Source: Chersky-840 sp963810195
Lineage (GTDB): Bacteria > Actinomycetota > Acidimicrobiia > Acidimicrobiales > UBA8190
DNA: 64,000 bases
NCBI GenBank assembly: GCA_963810195.1
Contig: CAWEMO010000001.1
Location: forward strand, 806,001 to 870,000
Direction: 5' to 3'
Shown here: piece by piece, positions 23,689 to 32,353 of the stretch
How positions within the stretch are numbered: the stretch's first letter is position 1
Layout: each line of letters starts with the position of its first letter
Made by a program: the position numbers and the translations under genes
Notes under the pieces: generated by a model
Told to the model about the DNA's origin: nothing
Seen by the model: the letters and a program-made list of their open reading frames with translations, nothing else
Databases searched by the model: none

Positions 23689-25482
23689 TCAGGGGCCGGC
23701 GCCGCCGCTCGGGGTGCACGAGCGCGGGTCCCACTGCTCGAGCGCTTCGGTCGCCCCCGAGGGGGCCGACAGGTCAGGGTTGTCGGCCAACGGTGCCGGC
23801 ACGGTGGTCGTGGTCGACGTGGTCCCCGAGCCCGGCACCGCTCCGGACGTCGTCGTAGAGAGGCCGGGACCGGAGGTCGGGGCCGAGCCGGGCGGCGTGT
23901 TCACCGAGACGTTGGAGCCGATCACGACGACGACGTCGGCGGCGTCCGAAGCCGACAGCGTCGAGCCGACGTCGATGGTGGTCTCGGTTCCCGATCCGAC
24001 CCCTCCGGTCCCGGTGGCGCTCTTGATCAACCCCGGGTCGTATCCCATGACGGCGAGGCCGGAGAATGCGGACTGGACCCGGAGGGCATCGTCGAGTTGA
24101 CCCGGGTTGGCATACAGGACGCTCGTCTCGGTGGTCGAGGCGCCCGCCGGGGTGTCGGTGACCGAGGTCACGTCGTAGCCGAGGGCCTTTAGGGCTGCTG
24201 CTGTCGTCCGCCCCTCGTCGTAGCGGCCACTCCCGTTCTCGACGGCGACGGTGAACGATCCCGGCGCGGGAAGCGCCCGGCCCGAGGTGTCCTCGGCCGG
24301 TGTGCTGTCTAGGAACCGGGCCACGACTTGCTGGTCCTGGGGTTGGACGGGAAAGACCACGTCGCCGTAGTCACCACCTTGGTAGTAGTACTCCTGCCCG
24401 TCCTCCACGACCGGGAGCGTGTACTGGGGAACACCGTTGGGATCGATGCTGTGGAACTGCAGGACGAGATGCGCCATGGCGACGGCCGAGAACCCGTTGT
24501 CGACCTCGAGATTGCCCGACAGTGAGTCGATCAGCCTGAGGTCGGTGACGAGGTTCCCGAGACCGCGCTTGGCCACCGCGGAAGCCATCACACGCAGGAA
24601 CTCGTGGTCACGGCGGATCCTACTGAGGTCGCTCTGCGGATCGTAGGGCCAGTCATATCGCGAGACGCCGGCCTCGCTCGCCGGTTGGTACTGCAGGTGC
24701 CGGGCCCGCACCACGGCCAGTGCCTGGAATCCGTTGAGGGTCTGGCAGCCGGCCTTCGGCTCGTACAACGACGACTCCTGGTCGAAGACGGGCATCGGGA
24801 AGTACATCTTCACCCCGCCCAGGGCATCGACGACACCCTGGAAGCTGTCGAAATTGAGCTCCACGTAGTGCTGGATGGGAATCCCGAAGTCCTCGGTGAT
24901 CGCGGCGATGAGCTGACCGGGGCCTCCCGGTGCCCCCAAGGCGGCGTCGATCTTGTTGACCCCTCCGGGGTGGGCATTGGGGACGAAGGTGTCGCGAGGG
25001 ATCGAGAGAATCGACGCGCGGTTGTGATCGGGGTCGAGGTGCAGGATCATGACCACGTCACTGTTGACGCCGGTCACCCCCTGGTCGCAGAGGCCGAACG
25101 CGGTGCTCTGCTGTTTGAGGCCGCACCGGGTCGTCGAGCCGATGAGAAGGATGTTCTGCACGTCCTTCTGAGCACCACGGGCTTGGACCGTCGCCAGGTG
25201 CTTCACGGCCACGCGGTGGATGCGATTGTTCTCGTACCAGAGAAACGCCGCCCCCGCGGCGATCACGAGAACGACGAAGCCCACGAGGCTTCCGACGCTG
25301 ATCAGGATGACGCGCCTGCGCCGCTTCGAAGTTCGGTTCCGCTTCGCCCTCCTGCGATCGGCTCGCGACACGGGGACGGACGTCTCCGTTTCGATGTCGG
25401 GGGACGCCGTGACCGGAACCTGGACCGGAGGCCGGCCGTCTGGCGCGCCGGACCCGGAGTCGTCAGGCGATCCTTCGGGCAC
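23689..25482 (-). CDS. LytR-CpsA-Psr (LCP) family cell-wall glycopolymer ligase
   Basis: A 597-residue membrane protein of the family that moves polymers from lipid carriers onto peptidoglycan. After a Pro/Asp-rich and then Arg/Lys-rich cytoplasmic part comes one membrane helix (VILISVGSLVGFVVLVIAAGAAFLW, about 56-82). The LCP domain (about 105-340) has NILLIGSTTR, SDVVMILHLDPD, ASILSIPRDTFVP with the key Arg-Asp, GVNKIDAALG and an ARHLQY/SDLSRIRRDHEFL segment. A LytR_C domain (about 405-500) follows: FTVAVENGSGRYDEG. The C-terminus is Thr/Ser-rich. The GTG at 25482 fits a TAGATT box seven bases upstream; the longer frame to 25728 is Arg-rich and unlikely. Confidence 0.92.
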   Translation of the reverse strand: MPEGSPDDSGSGAPDGRPPVQVPVTASPDIETETSVPVSRADRRRAKRNRTSKRRRRVILISVGSLVGFVVLVIAAGAAFLWYENNRIHRVAVKHLATVQARGAQKDVQNILLIGSTTRCGLKQQSTAFGLCDQGVTGVNSDVVMILHLDPDHNRASILSIPRDTFVPNAHPGGVNKIDAALGAPGGPGQLIAAITEDFGIPIQHYVELNFDSFQGVVDALGGVKMYFPMPVFDQESSLYEPKAGCQTLNGFQALAVVRARHLQYQPASEAGVSRYDWPYDPQSDLSRIRRDHEFLRVMASAVAKRGLGNLVTDLRLIDSLSGNLEVDNGFSAVAMAHLVLQFHSIDPNGVPQYTLPVVEDGQEYYYQGGDYGDVVFPVQPQDQQVVARFLDSTPAEDTSGRALPAPGSFTVAVENGSGRYDEGRTTAAALKALGYDVTSVTDTPAGASTTETSVLYANPGQLDDALRVQSAFSGLAVMGYDPGLIKSATGTGGVGSGTETTIDVGSTLSASDAADVVVVIGSNVSVNTPPGSAPTSGPGLSTTTSGAVPGSGTTSTTTTVPAPLADNPDLSAPSGATEALEQWDPRSCTPSGGAGP

Positions 25483-25489
25483 GCCAGGG

Positions 25490-25495
25490 AATCTA
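25490..25495 (-). promoter_or_regulatory. Leaderless -10 box (TAGATT) of the LCP gene
   Basis: TAGATT on the minus strand, seven bases before the GTG at 25482. Confidence 0.45.
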
Positions 25496-25634
25496 CTGAC
25501 TGCTGCGGAGCCGCATCGGTCGCCGACCGGCGCCACGGACCGGGTCTGCGGCAGCACCTTGCCAGCCCTGCGGACAGAGTGACCCCGAGCAGGGCAGGGC
25601 GGTAGCTGGTAGACCCTGGTCCCGGTGAGATGAG

Positions 25635-25946
25635 ATGAAGGGAGTGGCTGTGATCGGAGTGAACGTGACGTTCGACTACGACGGTGACTTCGACGTCGAG
25701 CGGGTGGCGGGTGTGGCCGACAAGGCACGTGCCATGTTCGACGGCATGCCCGGCTTGCGCTTCAAGTTCTTCACCTTCGATGAGAAGCACCAGCGAGCGG
25801 TGAACTTCTATGTCTGGGACTCCAGGGAAGCAGCCGACGGCTTCTTCACAGACGAGCTGAGGGAGCGGGCCACCGGTCTCTACGGCGTGCGCCCCACCAT
25901 CGACTATGTGCAGATCGCTCAGATCGTCGACAATTCGAAGGTGTAG
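25635..25946 (+). CDS. Small ferredoxin-like-fold (YdhR/monooxygenase-like) protein
   Basis: A 103-residue protein resembling the dimeric alpha-beta barrel group of putative mono-oxygenases: VNVTFDYDGDFD at the start, MPGLRFKFFTFDEKHQRAVNFYVWDS in the middle, and a WDSREAADGFF motif like the W-x-S-x-E-A of antibiotic-biosynthesis monooxygenases. No catalytic role can be assigned. The ATG at 25635 has a weak GAGATGAG upstream; a GTG at 25650 after AAGGGAG is an alternative. The next gene follows with a ribosome binding site overlapping the stop codon, suggesting an operon. Confidence 0.65.
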   Translation: MKGVAVIGVNVTFDYDGDFDVERVAGVADKARAMFDGMPGLRFKFFTFDEKHQRAVNFYVWDSREAADGFFTDELRERATGLYGVRPTIDYVQIAQIVDNSKV

Positions 25947-25954
25947 GAGCGCAG

Positions 25955-26596
25955 ATGCCGGACGACGTGCGACCTGAGTCCCCTCTTGGATCCAGTGGTG
26001 AACCCGATCCGGGTACTCGCCTGGCAGCGGCGCCCGGGGGGGCCCTGGAGTCCGCCAGGTGTGGACGATGGCTTTTCGCCCGGGCCCATCGGCGTCGGAG
26101 AGCCTCTCCCCGAGCCCGATCAGTCGAGCCACTGGAGGAGGACGAACCGGAGGGAACGATTCCTTCGTGCCCCTTGTGGGCCATGAAGGATCGGCGTCAT
26201 GTGCAGTGGTCCGAGATCGTGGGCCTTCCCCCGAAGCGGATCCGAGACGCCTACGGCAACGGTGATGACACCGTGTACCTGATCGACGACGGACACCACC
26301 ACGTCATGGTGGGTCGCAAGGTCGGGACAGTGCGCGACGGCTGTCAATACGCTCTGGTGGGTCGTGCTCCAATCTCGATCTACGAAGCCTTGCGGGCTGG
26401 TCAGCTCCGGCCCTCCGCCGCCTTCGATGAGGCCGGGGACGTGGCTCTGTGCGGCGTCGACGTGGACGACAACGACAAGGCGTCCGACATCTTCGTCGTC
26501 CGGTCTTACGGTGAGGTGTCTGCCGTTCCGTCCGACTACCTCCCGGGTCGACCCTCTGTGACCTTTCCCGAACCGCTGCCCATCTCGGAGGTCTAA
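25955..26596 (+). CDS. Conserved-looking hypothetical protein, start uncertain
   Basis: I do not recognise this gene. From residue 77 (ATG 26183) it looks like a genuine soluble domain of about 137 residues: WSEIVGLPPKRIRDAYGNGDD, TVYLIDDGHHHVMVGRKVG, ISIYEALRAGQLRPSAAFDE and a GVDVDDNDKASDIFVVRSYG region. The first 76 residues are Arg/Pro-rich and look non-coding, but the ATG at 25955 has a good AGGAG five bases upstream overlapping the previous gene's stop. Either the start is 25955 with a disordered N-terminus, or a frameshift lies between the two parts, or the true start is 26183, which has no clear ribosome binding site. Confidence 0.55.
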   Translation: MPDDVRPESPLGSSGEPDPGTRLAAAPGGALESARCGRWLFARAHRRRRASPRARSVEPLEEDEPEGTIPSCPLWAMKDRRHVQWSEIVGLPPKRIRDAYGNGDDTVYLIDDGHHHVMVGRKVGTVRDGCQYALVGRAPISIYEALRAGQLRPSAAFDEAGDVALCGVDVDDNDKASDIFVVRSYGEVSAVPSDYLPGRPSVTFPEPLPISEV

Positions 26597-26630
26597 ACGT
26601 CCGCCCGAGACCGATCGGAGGAGTAGTCGC

Positions 26631-27302
26631 TCACGACGGCAGTTCGTCGCCGGCCCGCTCGCGCACCATGTAGTCGGCGTACCAGTCGGGCCAGTTCGCG
26701 TCTGCCTTGCCCGTCCGCTTCTCGTGCTCGCCGTGGGCGGCCGCGGCACGCCGAAGCGCGCTCGCCAAATCGCTCGCCGACGCAAAGGACGTCGCTTCCG
26801 GGTCGATACGGCCGGGCAGCCGCGTCGTAACCTCCTGGAGCAGCCAGCTGTTGCCGTCCGGATCACTGAACGAAGCGAACGAGCGGTAGCTGCCGGGATC
26901 GGGCGACGGGCCGGTTACGCGGCCGGCATCGTGGAATCGAGCGCCTGGCGCCCCCTCGTGGAACACCTCGCCCACCTTCACACCGCGTGCGTCCAGCTCC
27001 TCGCGCGCGGCTTCGATGTCGGAGACGATCAGATACAGGCTCTGGCACGAACCGGGCGCGACCGATGTGAGGTTCAAGCCGAACTGGACCGAGCACCCGG
27101 AGCCCGGAGGTGTGAACTGGACCAGGTGGAAATCGTCCCCGTGGGTGACTTCGGCGTCGAGCCTCCAGCCGAGGCTCTCGTAGAACTCCTTCGAGCGGGC
27201 GACATCCGCGACGGGGATGACCACGACCTCAAGATTCATGTCGACGTTCCGAGCGCTCGTGCCGACGGTTGCGTCGTCACTGCGGGTTTCGTTCATGCTC
27301 AT
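26631..27302 (-). CDS. VOC-family (glyoxalase-like) protein with WPDWYA tail
   Basis: A 223-residue vicinal-oxygen-chelate superfamily protein. It has the beta-alpha-beta pattern starting NLEVVVIPVADVARSKEFYESLGWRLD, a HLVQFTPPGSGCSVQFG strand pair and a FSDPDGNSWLLQEV end with the metal-ligand glutamate, then a C-terminal extension HEKRTGKADANWPDWYADYM that is typical of a group of actinobacterial glyoxalase-like proteins. The reaction is unknown; related proteins serve as dioxygenases, lyases or resistance proteins. The ATG at 27302 is fixed by AAGGAGG five bases upstream; the frame extends to 27368 without support. It is divergent from the second VOC gene, 200 bp away. Confidence 0.85.
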   Translation of the reverse strand: MSMNETRSDDATVGTSARNVDMNLEVVVIPVADVARSKEFYESLGWRLDAEVTHGDDFHLVQFTPPGSGCSVQFGLNLTSVAPGSCQSLYLIVSDIEAAREELDARGVKVGEVFHEGAPGARFHDAGRVTGPSPDPGSYRSFASFSDPDGNSWLLQEVTTRLPGRIDPEATSFASASDLASALRRAAAAHGEHEKRTGKADANWPDWYADYMVRERAGDELPS

Positions 27303-27502
27303 CGAGGCCTCCTTGGCTCGCGTCAGGAGTGATCTTCGCGCGTCGCCCGCGTTCTCGCACCGGGGCACTCTCCAGTCGATCCCCTGGTCGGCGCGGCCGC
27401 ATCTGGACCCTGGCGCCGTCGCCGTTCATGATGGGACGCGTCGAGCATGTCCCAGGCGCAGGGCGGATCGACCAGCAGACATGTCTCGGCCAAGGAGATT
27501 CC

Positions 27503-27898
27503 ATGCCTGAGTCCCCGACCATCGCCCACGTGACGCTGACGGTCAGCGATCTCTCCCGCACGGTCCCCTGGTACGAACGCCTGTTCGAAGTGAAGATGAC
27601 CTGGGACGAGACTCCGGTCCCATTTCGCCGTGTGGTCTGGCTGGTCGAAGGTCGAACCCTCGTCGGCTTCCACCAATTCCTCGACCGGGCCGACACTGTC
27701 CCATTCGATGAGCACCGCTTGGGCCTGGACCACCTGGCCTTCACCTGTCGTGACAGGGGTGAGGTCGAACAGTGGAAGGTCCGATTGGATTCCCTCGGCA
27801 TTCCCAACGGGGGCGTCGTCGATGCAGCCTACGGTTCGGCATTGTCTTTCCGTGATCCGGACAACATCGCCGTCGAGTTCTTCGCGTCGGGCCCGTGA
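27503..27898 (+). CDS. VOC-family (glyoxalase/dioxygenase-like) protein
   Basis: A 131-residue single VOC unit: IAHVTLTVSDLSRTVPWYERLF at the start, RRVVWLVEGRTLVGFHQF, GLDHLAFTCRDRGEVEQW with the ligand His, and SFRDPDNIAVEFF with the ligand Glu. Function unknown; glyoxalase or ring-cleavage dioxygenase relatives are closest. The ATG at 27503 has AAGGAG seven bases upstream; a frame opening at 27269 covers the divergent promoter region and is rejected. The decayed IS3 element begins a few bases after its stop codon. Confidence 0.85.
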   Translation: MPESPTIAHVTLTVSDLSRTVPWYERLFEVKMTWDETPVPFRRVVWLVEGRTLVGFHQFLDRADTVPFDEHRLGLDHLAFTCRDRGEVEQWKVRLDSLGIPNGGVVDAAYGSALSFRDPDNIAVEFFASGP

Positions 27899-27904
27899 CT
27901 CGAA

Positions 27905-28359
27905 CCCATAAGGAATGCATCAACCTCCGTACGCGGCGCCTGCCGCAGTTGATACCCCGCTTGCGTAGGGCCTTGCGCACCTGGGGCGACCCATAAGTGC
28001 CCTTGGAATCGGTGTGGATGGCGTCGACCTTCTCGGCCAGCTCGGCATCGGATTGCCTGTTGGCCGAGGGGGGTGGGATCAAGGCTTCATAGGAGGCGGC
28101 ACAGGAGCCCTCGAACAGCTCACAGCAGAGCTTCACGCCGCGGAATGCCAGGTTCTCCGCCTCGATGAAGGGGTGGGCCGAACTCAGCCTGGTTCACCCA
28201 GAACCGCACCCCAGCCTCTGTCGGGTCGAAGTCCCGGGCCACCTGGCCGATCGTTGGGCCGCCGGCTCGGCAATGCTCGACGGTGTCAACCGCGAACTCC
28301 GGGGTGAACGACGGACGAGGACGGGGTTTCCTCCGTTCCATGGCCTCCATGACGGGCAT
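27905..28359 (-). pseudogene. IS3-family transposase remnant (orfA plus start of orfB)
   Basis: Two overlapping minus-strand fragments. Upstream (28120-28359) is an orfA-like helix-turn-helix protein: RPSFTPEFAVDTVEHCRAGG, then IGQVARDFDPTEAGVRFWVNQAE, with an ATG preceded by GGAAAGG. Downstream (to about 27905) is the start of orfB with KVDAIHTDSKGTYGSPQVRKALRKRG and RRRVRRLM, as in the HTH_21 part of IS3 transposases. The DDE catalytic domain is absent, so the element is dead. It lies between ordinary genes and the low-GC gene for a large secreted protein, marking a site of past insertion. Confidence 0.8.
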
Positions 28360-28546
28360 CCTTTCCGGGCTGCGCCCCTGATGTTGGATGTCCGACAAAA
28401 CCGGAGGAAGTCCAAACCCCCAATATTGATGATGTGGCGGCACGCTACACGTGGTCTCATAACGGCGGGCGAATCTGCGGCTAGTTGAACGACGCTTACC
28501 CAATGACTGAGGGCAGTGTCGAGTCGCGACGGCGGGGGGTCTCCAA
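28360..28546. other. AT-richer intergenic region between IS3 remnant and the G1 peptidase gene
   Basis: About 190 bases of noticeably lower GC than the rest of the window. It should hold one end of the IS3 element and the promoter of the secreted-protein gene, but I cannot point to clear boxes or terminal repeats. Confidence 0.4.
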
Positions 28547-31500
28547 ATGTTCGTGGCTATTGTTCACTCGAGTATCCGTAACCGGATTCTCTTGGTCGTC
28601 GCCGTGGTGTTGGCCGCATCAAGCATCGCCGTCCTCGCCACGCAAGGGGCAGGTGCTGTCACCCAACCCATCGCCGCCTGCAACGACTGTTTTGTCGGAC
28701 CCGCACAGAACGTCGTAGTTCGGCCAACCCCGGAGGGGGCGGGGCCCGCTGCCACGACATACTCTGCTACTAGCGGCAACTGGGCTGGGTACGCAGTGAC
28801 TGGAGCAAGCTTCACTTCGGTCAAGGCGACATGGGTGCAACCGGCCGTCACGTGCCAAACCGCCAATTCCTGGACAGTGTTCTGGGTCGGGCTGGATGGG
28901 TGGGACTCGAATGCGGTGGAGCAGGGAGGATCCTATGCGCTCTGCGGCGCCGTCGGATCCACCCCGGTGTACTCGTTGTGGTGGGAAATGTGGCCGACGA
29001 ACGCCGTCCAGGCAGTCACGCTTCCTCAACAAGTACAGCCCGGTGACGTGATTCAAGCCACTGTCACCTATAACCCAAACGCATCCAACTACATCATCGC
29101 CGTTGAGGACGTCACGACATCGCAGGGGTTCGCAGAAGTGCAGACATGCGCCGCCAACGTCACCTGTGAGAACGCGTCGGCAGAAGTCGTCACCGAGGCT
29201 CCGGGATACCCGCTCCCGCCCGTGGGCCCTGGGGGGCTGTATTCGCTGGCCAATTACGGGACCATGGCGTACACGAGCGCCTCTGTCACCGATTCATCTG
29301 GCTCCACCGGAGCATTGAACGCCCCGCAGTGGACTAGCTACAGCATCTCGGAGACTAACGACACGCCCCCGGACTACTCGTCTGTTTCCCCCTTGAACAC
29401 AAACGGCAATGGCTTCTCGGTCACATGGGTGCCATCGGCCGCGAACTCTCAAACCATTGTGTTCACCTCGACCCCTCCCCCAAATGCTGTCGTGGGTGGC
29501 CCGACATATGCGGTAACGGCCACTGGGGGCGGTTCGGGTAACCCCGTCGTGATCTCGATCGATGCGCAGAGTACGGGAGTCTGCTCTCTCAGTGGAAATG
29601 TGGTTTCCTTCATTGGCGCTGGCACTTGCACGTTGGATGCCAACCAAGCAGGGTATTCCCTGTTCCCCTTACCCGCTCCGCAAGTCCAACAGATGATTGC
29701 CGTAGGGACTTCAGCGACTCAGAGCGCGGTCACCTTGTACGTTGCCATTGGTGGCAACGACACGGGAAATTGCCAGGCCTCTCTGGCGCCGTGTGCCACT
29801 ATCTCCTACGCCGTGTCCCAGGCGCTCAACGGCGACACGATCGACCTTGGGCCGGGGACGTTCGCGGCAACGGTTGCCAACGCGGAGGGTGTGAGCCTCA
29901 CCATTCAGGGCTCAAGCTCGGGAACAGCTCCGGCGACAACGGTGGAGTCGGCAAACCCAACGGACTATGTCTTCGGATCAGGCCGAGGTGGACTGACCCT
30001 CGACCATCTCACTATCAATGGGCTTTCGGGTGTCGCCCTTGTTAGTGGCTATGCCGGATATATGAACGTGACTGATAGCACAATCACCAACAGCAGCACG
30101 GCTGTGATTGCAGGTGCCGTCGGCGGCTCGGTTGACATCACGGATTCGACGATCTCCGGCAATACTGTGGGCGTCAACGACGCCCCCTCCTCCGGAGGTG
30201 CGAGCATTACGGCAAGCACGATTGCCAACAATGGCGTCGGAATAGAGATGGACAATCCGGCTTCGTATTCCGTCACCGATAGCATCGTGGGTCGCAACAG
30301 TGTCAAAGACTGCGTCTTTCCGTCGGGCACAGTGATCAGCGGTGGTGGCTACAACCTCGATGACGATGGCTCATGTGGTTTCAGTGGCACTTCCTCGTCT
30401 GACAAACCTGCAGGTCTCAACCCAGCGGGACTCCAAAACAACGGTGGGCCCACCCAGACCATCGCACTGACACCTGGGAGTTCGGCTATCGGTGGCGTCA
30501 ACAACTCAACGCTGTGTTCAACCCCCGACCAGCGAGGGGTCACGCGGCCCACGCCCTGCAATATCGGGGCCTATCAGGCAGTCGGGCTCACCTCCGTCGG
30601 CACGTTGGCCAACAAGAGCGGGACAGGCGCCACGACTGTGGCGGTTTCGCCCCAGCACGGGGGCGACCTCCTCGCCTTGGCGATCAAGGTGTACTCGTCG
30701 AGCATCACGGCGTCGTCGGTCTCCGGCGGAGGGGCGAACACCTGGACACGAGCTGCGAACGTCAGCGAAGACGGTAACGATCTGCAGATCTGGATTGGAA
30801 CGGTGAGCACGACGGGGACATCCACGATCACCGTGACATTTTCGGGCAGTGTCACCTCGACCTACACCGGTCTGGCCGTCCACGAATTCTCGGCCTCGTC
30901 GGGTTCGGGCACCGTGTGGGGCATCGATTCCGCTTCTGGGATCTCCAACGCCTCCTCGACCACGGTGACCTTCCCCAAGCTCACGCCCACCGGGACCGGA
31001 GAGCTGTACTTCGGATACGCAGCTGTGGCGAACAACGCTGCCGCCGGAAGCACCTCGGGCTTCAGCTATGCCACGACCTCCGACGCCGATGTCGCCACTT
31101 ACAACACGAACGTCTCTGCCGCCGTGCAGCCCACGGCCAAGCAGAGCCCCGCCGGCGCCTCCGGTGCGGTGGCGGTGTTCATCACTGCCTCGCCCTCTTC
31201 GTCTTCCGTCACGGTCCCCGGGCCCCCCACTATCACCTCCGTGGTGCCAGGGAACGGTCAGTTAACCGTGAACTTCACCCCGGGATCCAACGGTGGAAGT
31301 CCCTTTACGGCATTCACGATCACCTGTGGCTCATTAAGCGTCTCCGCAAGTGGAGCGGCCACCTCAGCGACAGTGTCACAGCTCACCAATGGAACCAAGT
31401 ACTCCTGCACTGTCTCTGCCTCAAACGTCAATGGAAGCGGGCCACCGTCGACCGCTGCCACCGGTACGCCGTCCGCGGCCACGGTGGCCCCAACGATCAC

Positions 31501-32107
31501 CTCCGTTGGCACGTTGGCCAACAAGAGCGGGACAGGCGCCACGACTGTGGCGGTTTCGCCCCAGCACGGGGGCGACCTCCTCGCCTTGGCGATCAAGGTG
31601 TACTCGTCGAGCATCACGGCGTCGTCGGTCTCCGGCGGAGGGGCGAGCACCTGGACACGAGCTGCGAACGTCAGCGAAGACGGTAACGATCTGCAGATCT
31701 GGATTGGAACGGTGAGCACGACGGGGACATCCACGATCACCGTGACATTTTCGGGCAGTGTCACCTCGACCTACACCGGTCTGGCCGTCCACGAATTCTC
31801 GGCCTCGTCGGGTTCGGGCACCGTGTGGGGCATCGATTCCGCTTCTGGGATCTCCAACGCCTCCTCGACCACGGTGACCTTCCCCAAGCTCACGCCCACC
31901 GGGACCGGAGAGCTGTACTTCGGATACGCAGCTGTGGCGAACAACGCTGCCGCCGGAAGCACCTCGGGCTTCAGCTATGCCACGACCTCCGACGCCGATG
32001 TCGCCACTTACAACACGAACGTCTCTGCCGCCGTGCAGCCCACGGCCAAGCAGAGCCCCGCCGGCGCCTCCGGTGCGGTGGCGGTGTTCATCACTGCCTC
32101 GACGTGA
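28547..32107 (+). CDS. Secreted multidomain protein with glutamic endopeptidase (G1/eqolisin) domain
   Basis: A 1,186-residue exported protein. A Sec signal (RNRILLVVAVVLAASSIAVLA) ends near residue 37. Residues about 75-270 match peptidase family G1: SGNWAGYAVTG, VKATWVQPAV, WVGLDGWDSNAVEQGG with candidate catalytic Gln126, VYSLWWEMWP, VQPGDVIQATV, SAEVVTEAP with candidate Glu213, and a final LANYGTMAYTSASV. An Ig-like segment (about 305-390), a parallel beta-helix (about 395-680, ending DQRGVTRPTPCNIGAYQ), a 200-residue beta domain, an FN3 domain (about 885-980) and a near-identical second copy of the beta domain follow. GC is lower than in neighbouring genes, suggesting transfer. G1 enzymes are acid proteases, so extracellular protein digestion at low pH is likely. 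Confidence 0.85.
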   Translation: MFVAIVHSSIRNRILLVVAVVLAASSIAVLATQGAGAVTQPIAACNDCFVGPAQNVVVRPTPEGAGPAATTYSATSGNWAGYAVTGASFTSVKATWVQPAVTCQTANSWTVFWVGLDGWDSNAVEQGGSYALCGAVGSTPVYSLWWEMWPTNAVQAVTLPQQVQPGDVIQATVTYNPNASNYIIAVEDVTTSQGFAEVQTCAANVTCENASAEVVTEAPGYPLPPVGPGGLYSLANYGTMAYTSASVTDSSGSTGALNAPQWTSYSISETNDTPPDYSSVSPLNTNGNGFSVTWVPSAANSQTIVFTSTPPPNAVVGGPTYAVTATGGGSGNPVVISIDAQSTGVCSLSGNVVSFIGAGTCTLDANQAGYSLFPLPAPQVQQMIAVGTSATQSAVTLYVAIGGNDTGNCQASLAPCATISYAVSQALNGDTIDLGPGTFAATVANAEGVSLTIQGSSSGTAPATTVESANPTDYVFGSGRGGLTLDHLTINGLSGVALVSGYAGYMNVTDSTITNSSTAVIAGAVGGSVDITDSTISGNTVGVNDAPSSGGASITASTIANNGVGIEMDNPASYSVTDSIVGRNSVKDCVFPSGTVISGGGYNLDDDGSCGFSGTSSSDKPAGLNPAGLQNNGGPTQTIALTPGSSAIGGVNNSTLCSTPDQRGVTRPTPCNIGAYQAVGLTSVGTLANKSGTGATTVAVSPQHGGDLLALAIKVYSSSITASSVSGGGANTWTRAANVSEDGNDLQIWIGTVSTTGTSTITVTFSGSVTSTYTGLAVHEFSASSGSGTVWGIDSASGISNASSTTVTFPKLTPTGTGELYFGYAAVANNAAAGSTSGFSYATTSDADVATYNTNVSAAVQPTAKQSPAGASGAVAVFITASPSSSSVTVPGPPTITSVVPGNGQLTVNFTPGSNGGSPFTAFTITCGSLSVSASGAATSATVSQLTNGTKYSCTVSASNVNGSGPPSTAATGTPSAATVAPTITSVGTLANKSGTGATTVAVSPQHGGDLLALAIKVYSSSITASSVSGGGASTWTRAANVSEDGNDLQIWIGTVSTTGTSTITVTFSGSVTSTYTGLAVHEFSASSGSGTVWGIDSASGISNASSTTVTFPKLTPTGTGELYFGYAAVANNAAAGSTSGFSYATTSDADVATYNTNVSAAVQPTAKQSPAGASGAVAVFITAST
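30588..31192 (+). repeat. 605-bp direct repeat, copy 1
   Basis: Identical to 31497-32101 except for very few bases (I noticed one silent change near the start and one Asn/Ser change), with no gap; the offset is exactly 909 bases. It encodes one 200-residue beta domain of the secreted G1 protein. Confidence 0.95.
31497..32101 (+). repeat. 605-bp direct repeat, copy 2
   Basis: Second copy of the repeat at 30588-31192, ending two codons before the stop of the secreted protein. The copies flank an FN3 domain, so the whole 909-bp unit could expand or collapse by recombination in frame. Confidence 0.95.
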
Positions 32108-32181
32108 TCACGTTGGCCATCCTGTCGGCGTCGGGGCAACGCGAGAGGCGGCGGTATACGGGAACCTAAAGTGCCGATCCT

Positions 32182-32218
32182 TCGTTCCCGGAGACGGCCG
32201 GCAGCCGCCCGGGAACGA
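32182..32218. terminator. Hairpin downstream of the G1 peptidase gene
   Basis: Ten-base arms, TCGTTCCCGG at 32182 and its complement ending at 32218, 75 bases after the stop codon. A second weaker hairpin (AACCGGG with CCCGGTT) follows at about 32220-32264. Neither has a T-tract. Confidence 0.4.
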
Positions 32219-32353
32219 CAACCGGGAGCGGTCCTGCTCGGGGACGTCAGGCCGCCGCCCCGGTTGCGACCGCACCGAGAGTGCCGATCTCGGGGTCTCG
32301 TCGCTGGTCACTCCTAAGGCCGGGCAACGATCCGGAAATGTGCGGCGGCCGCG

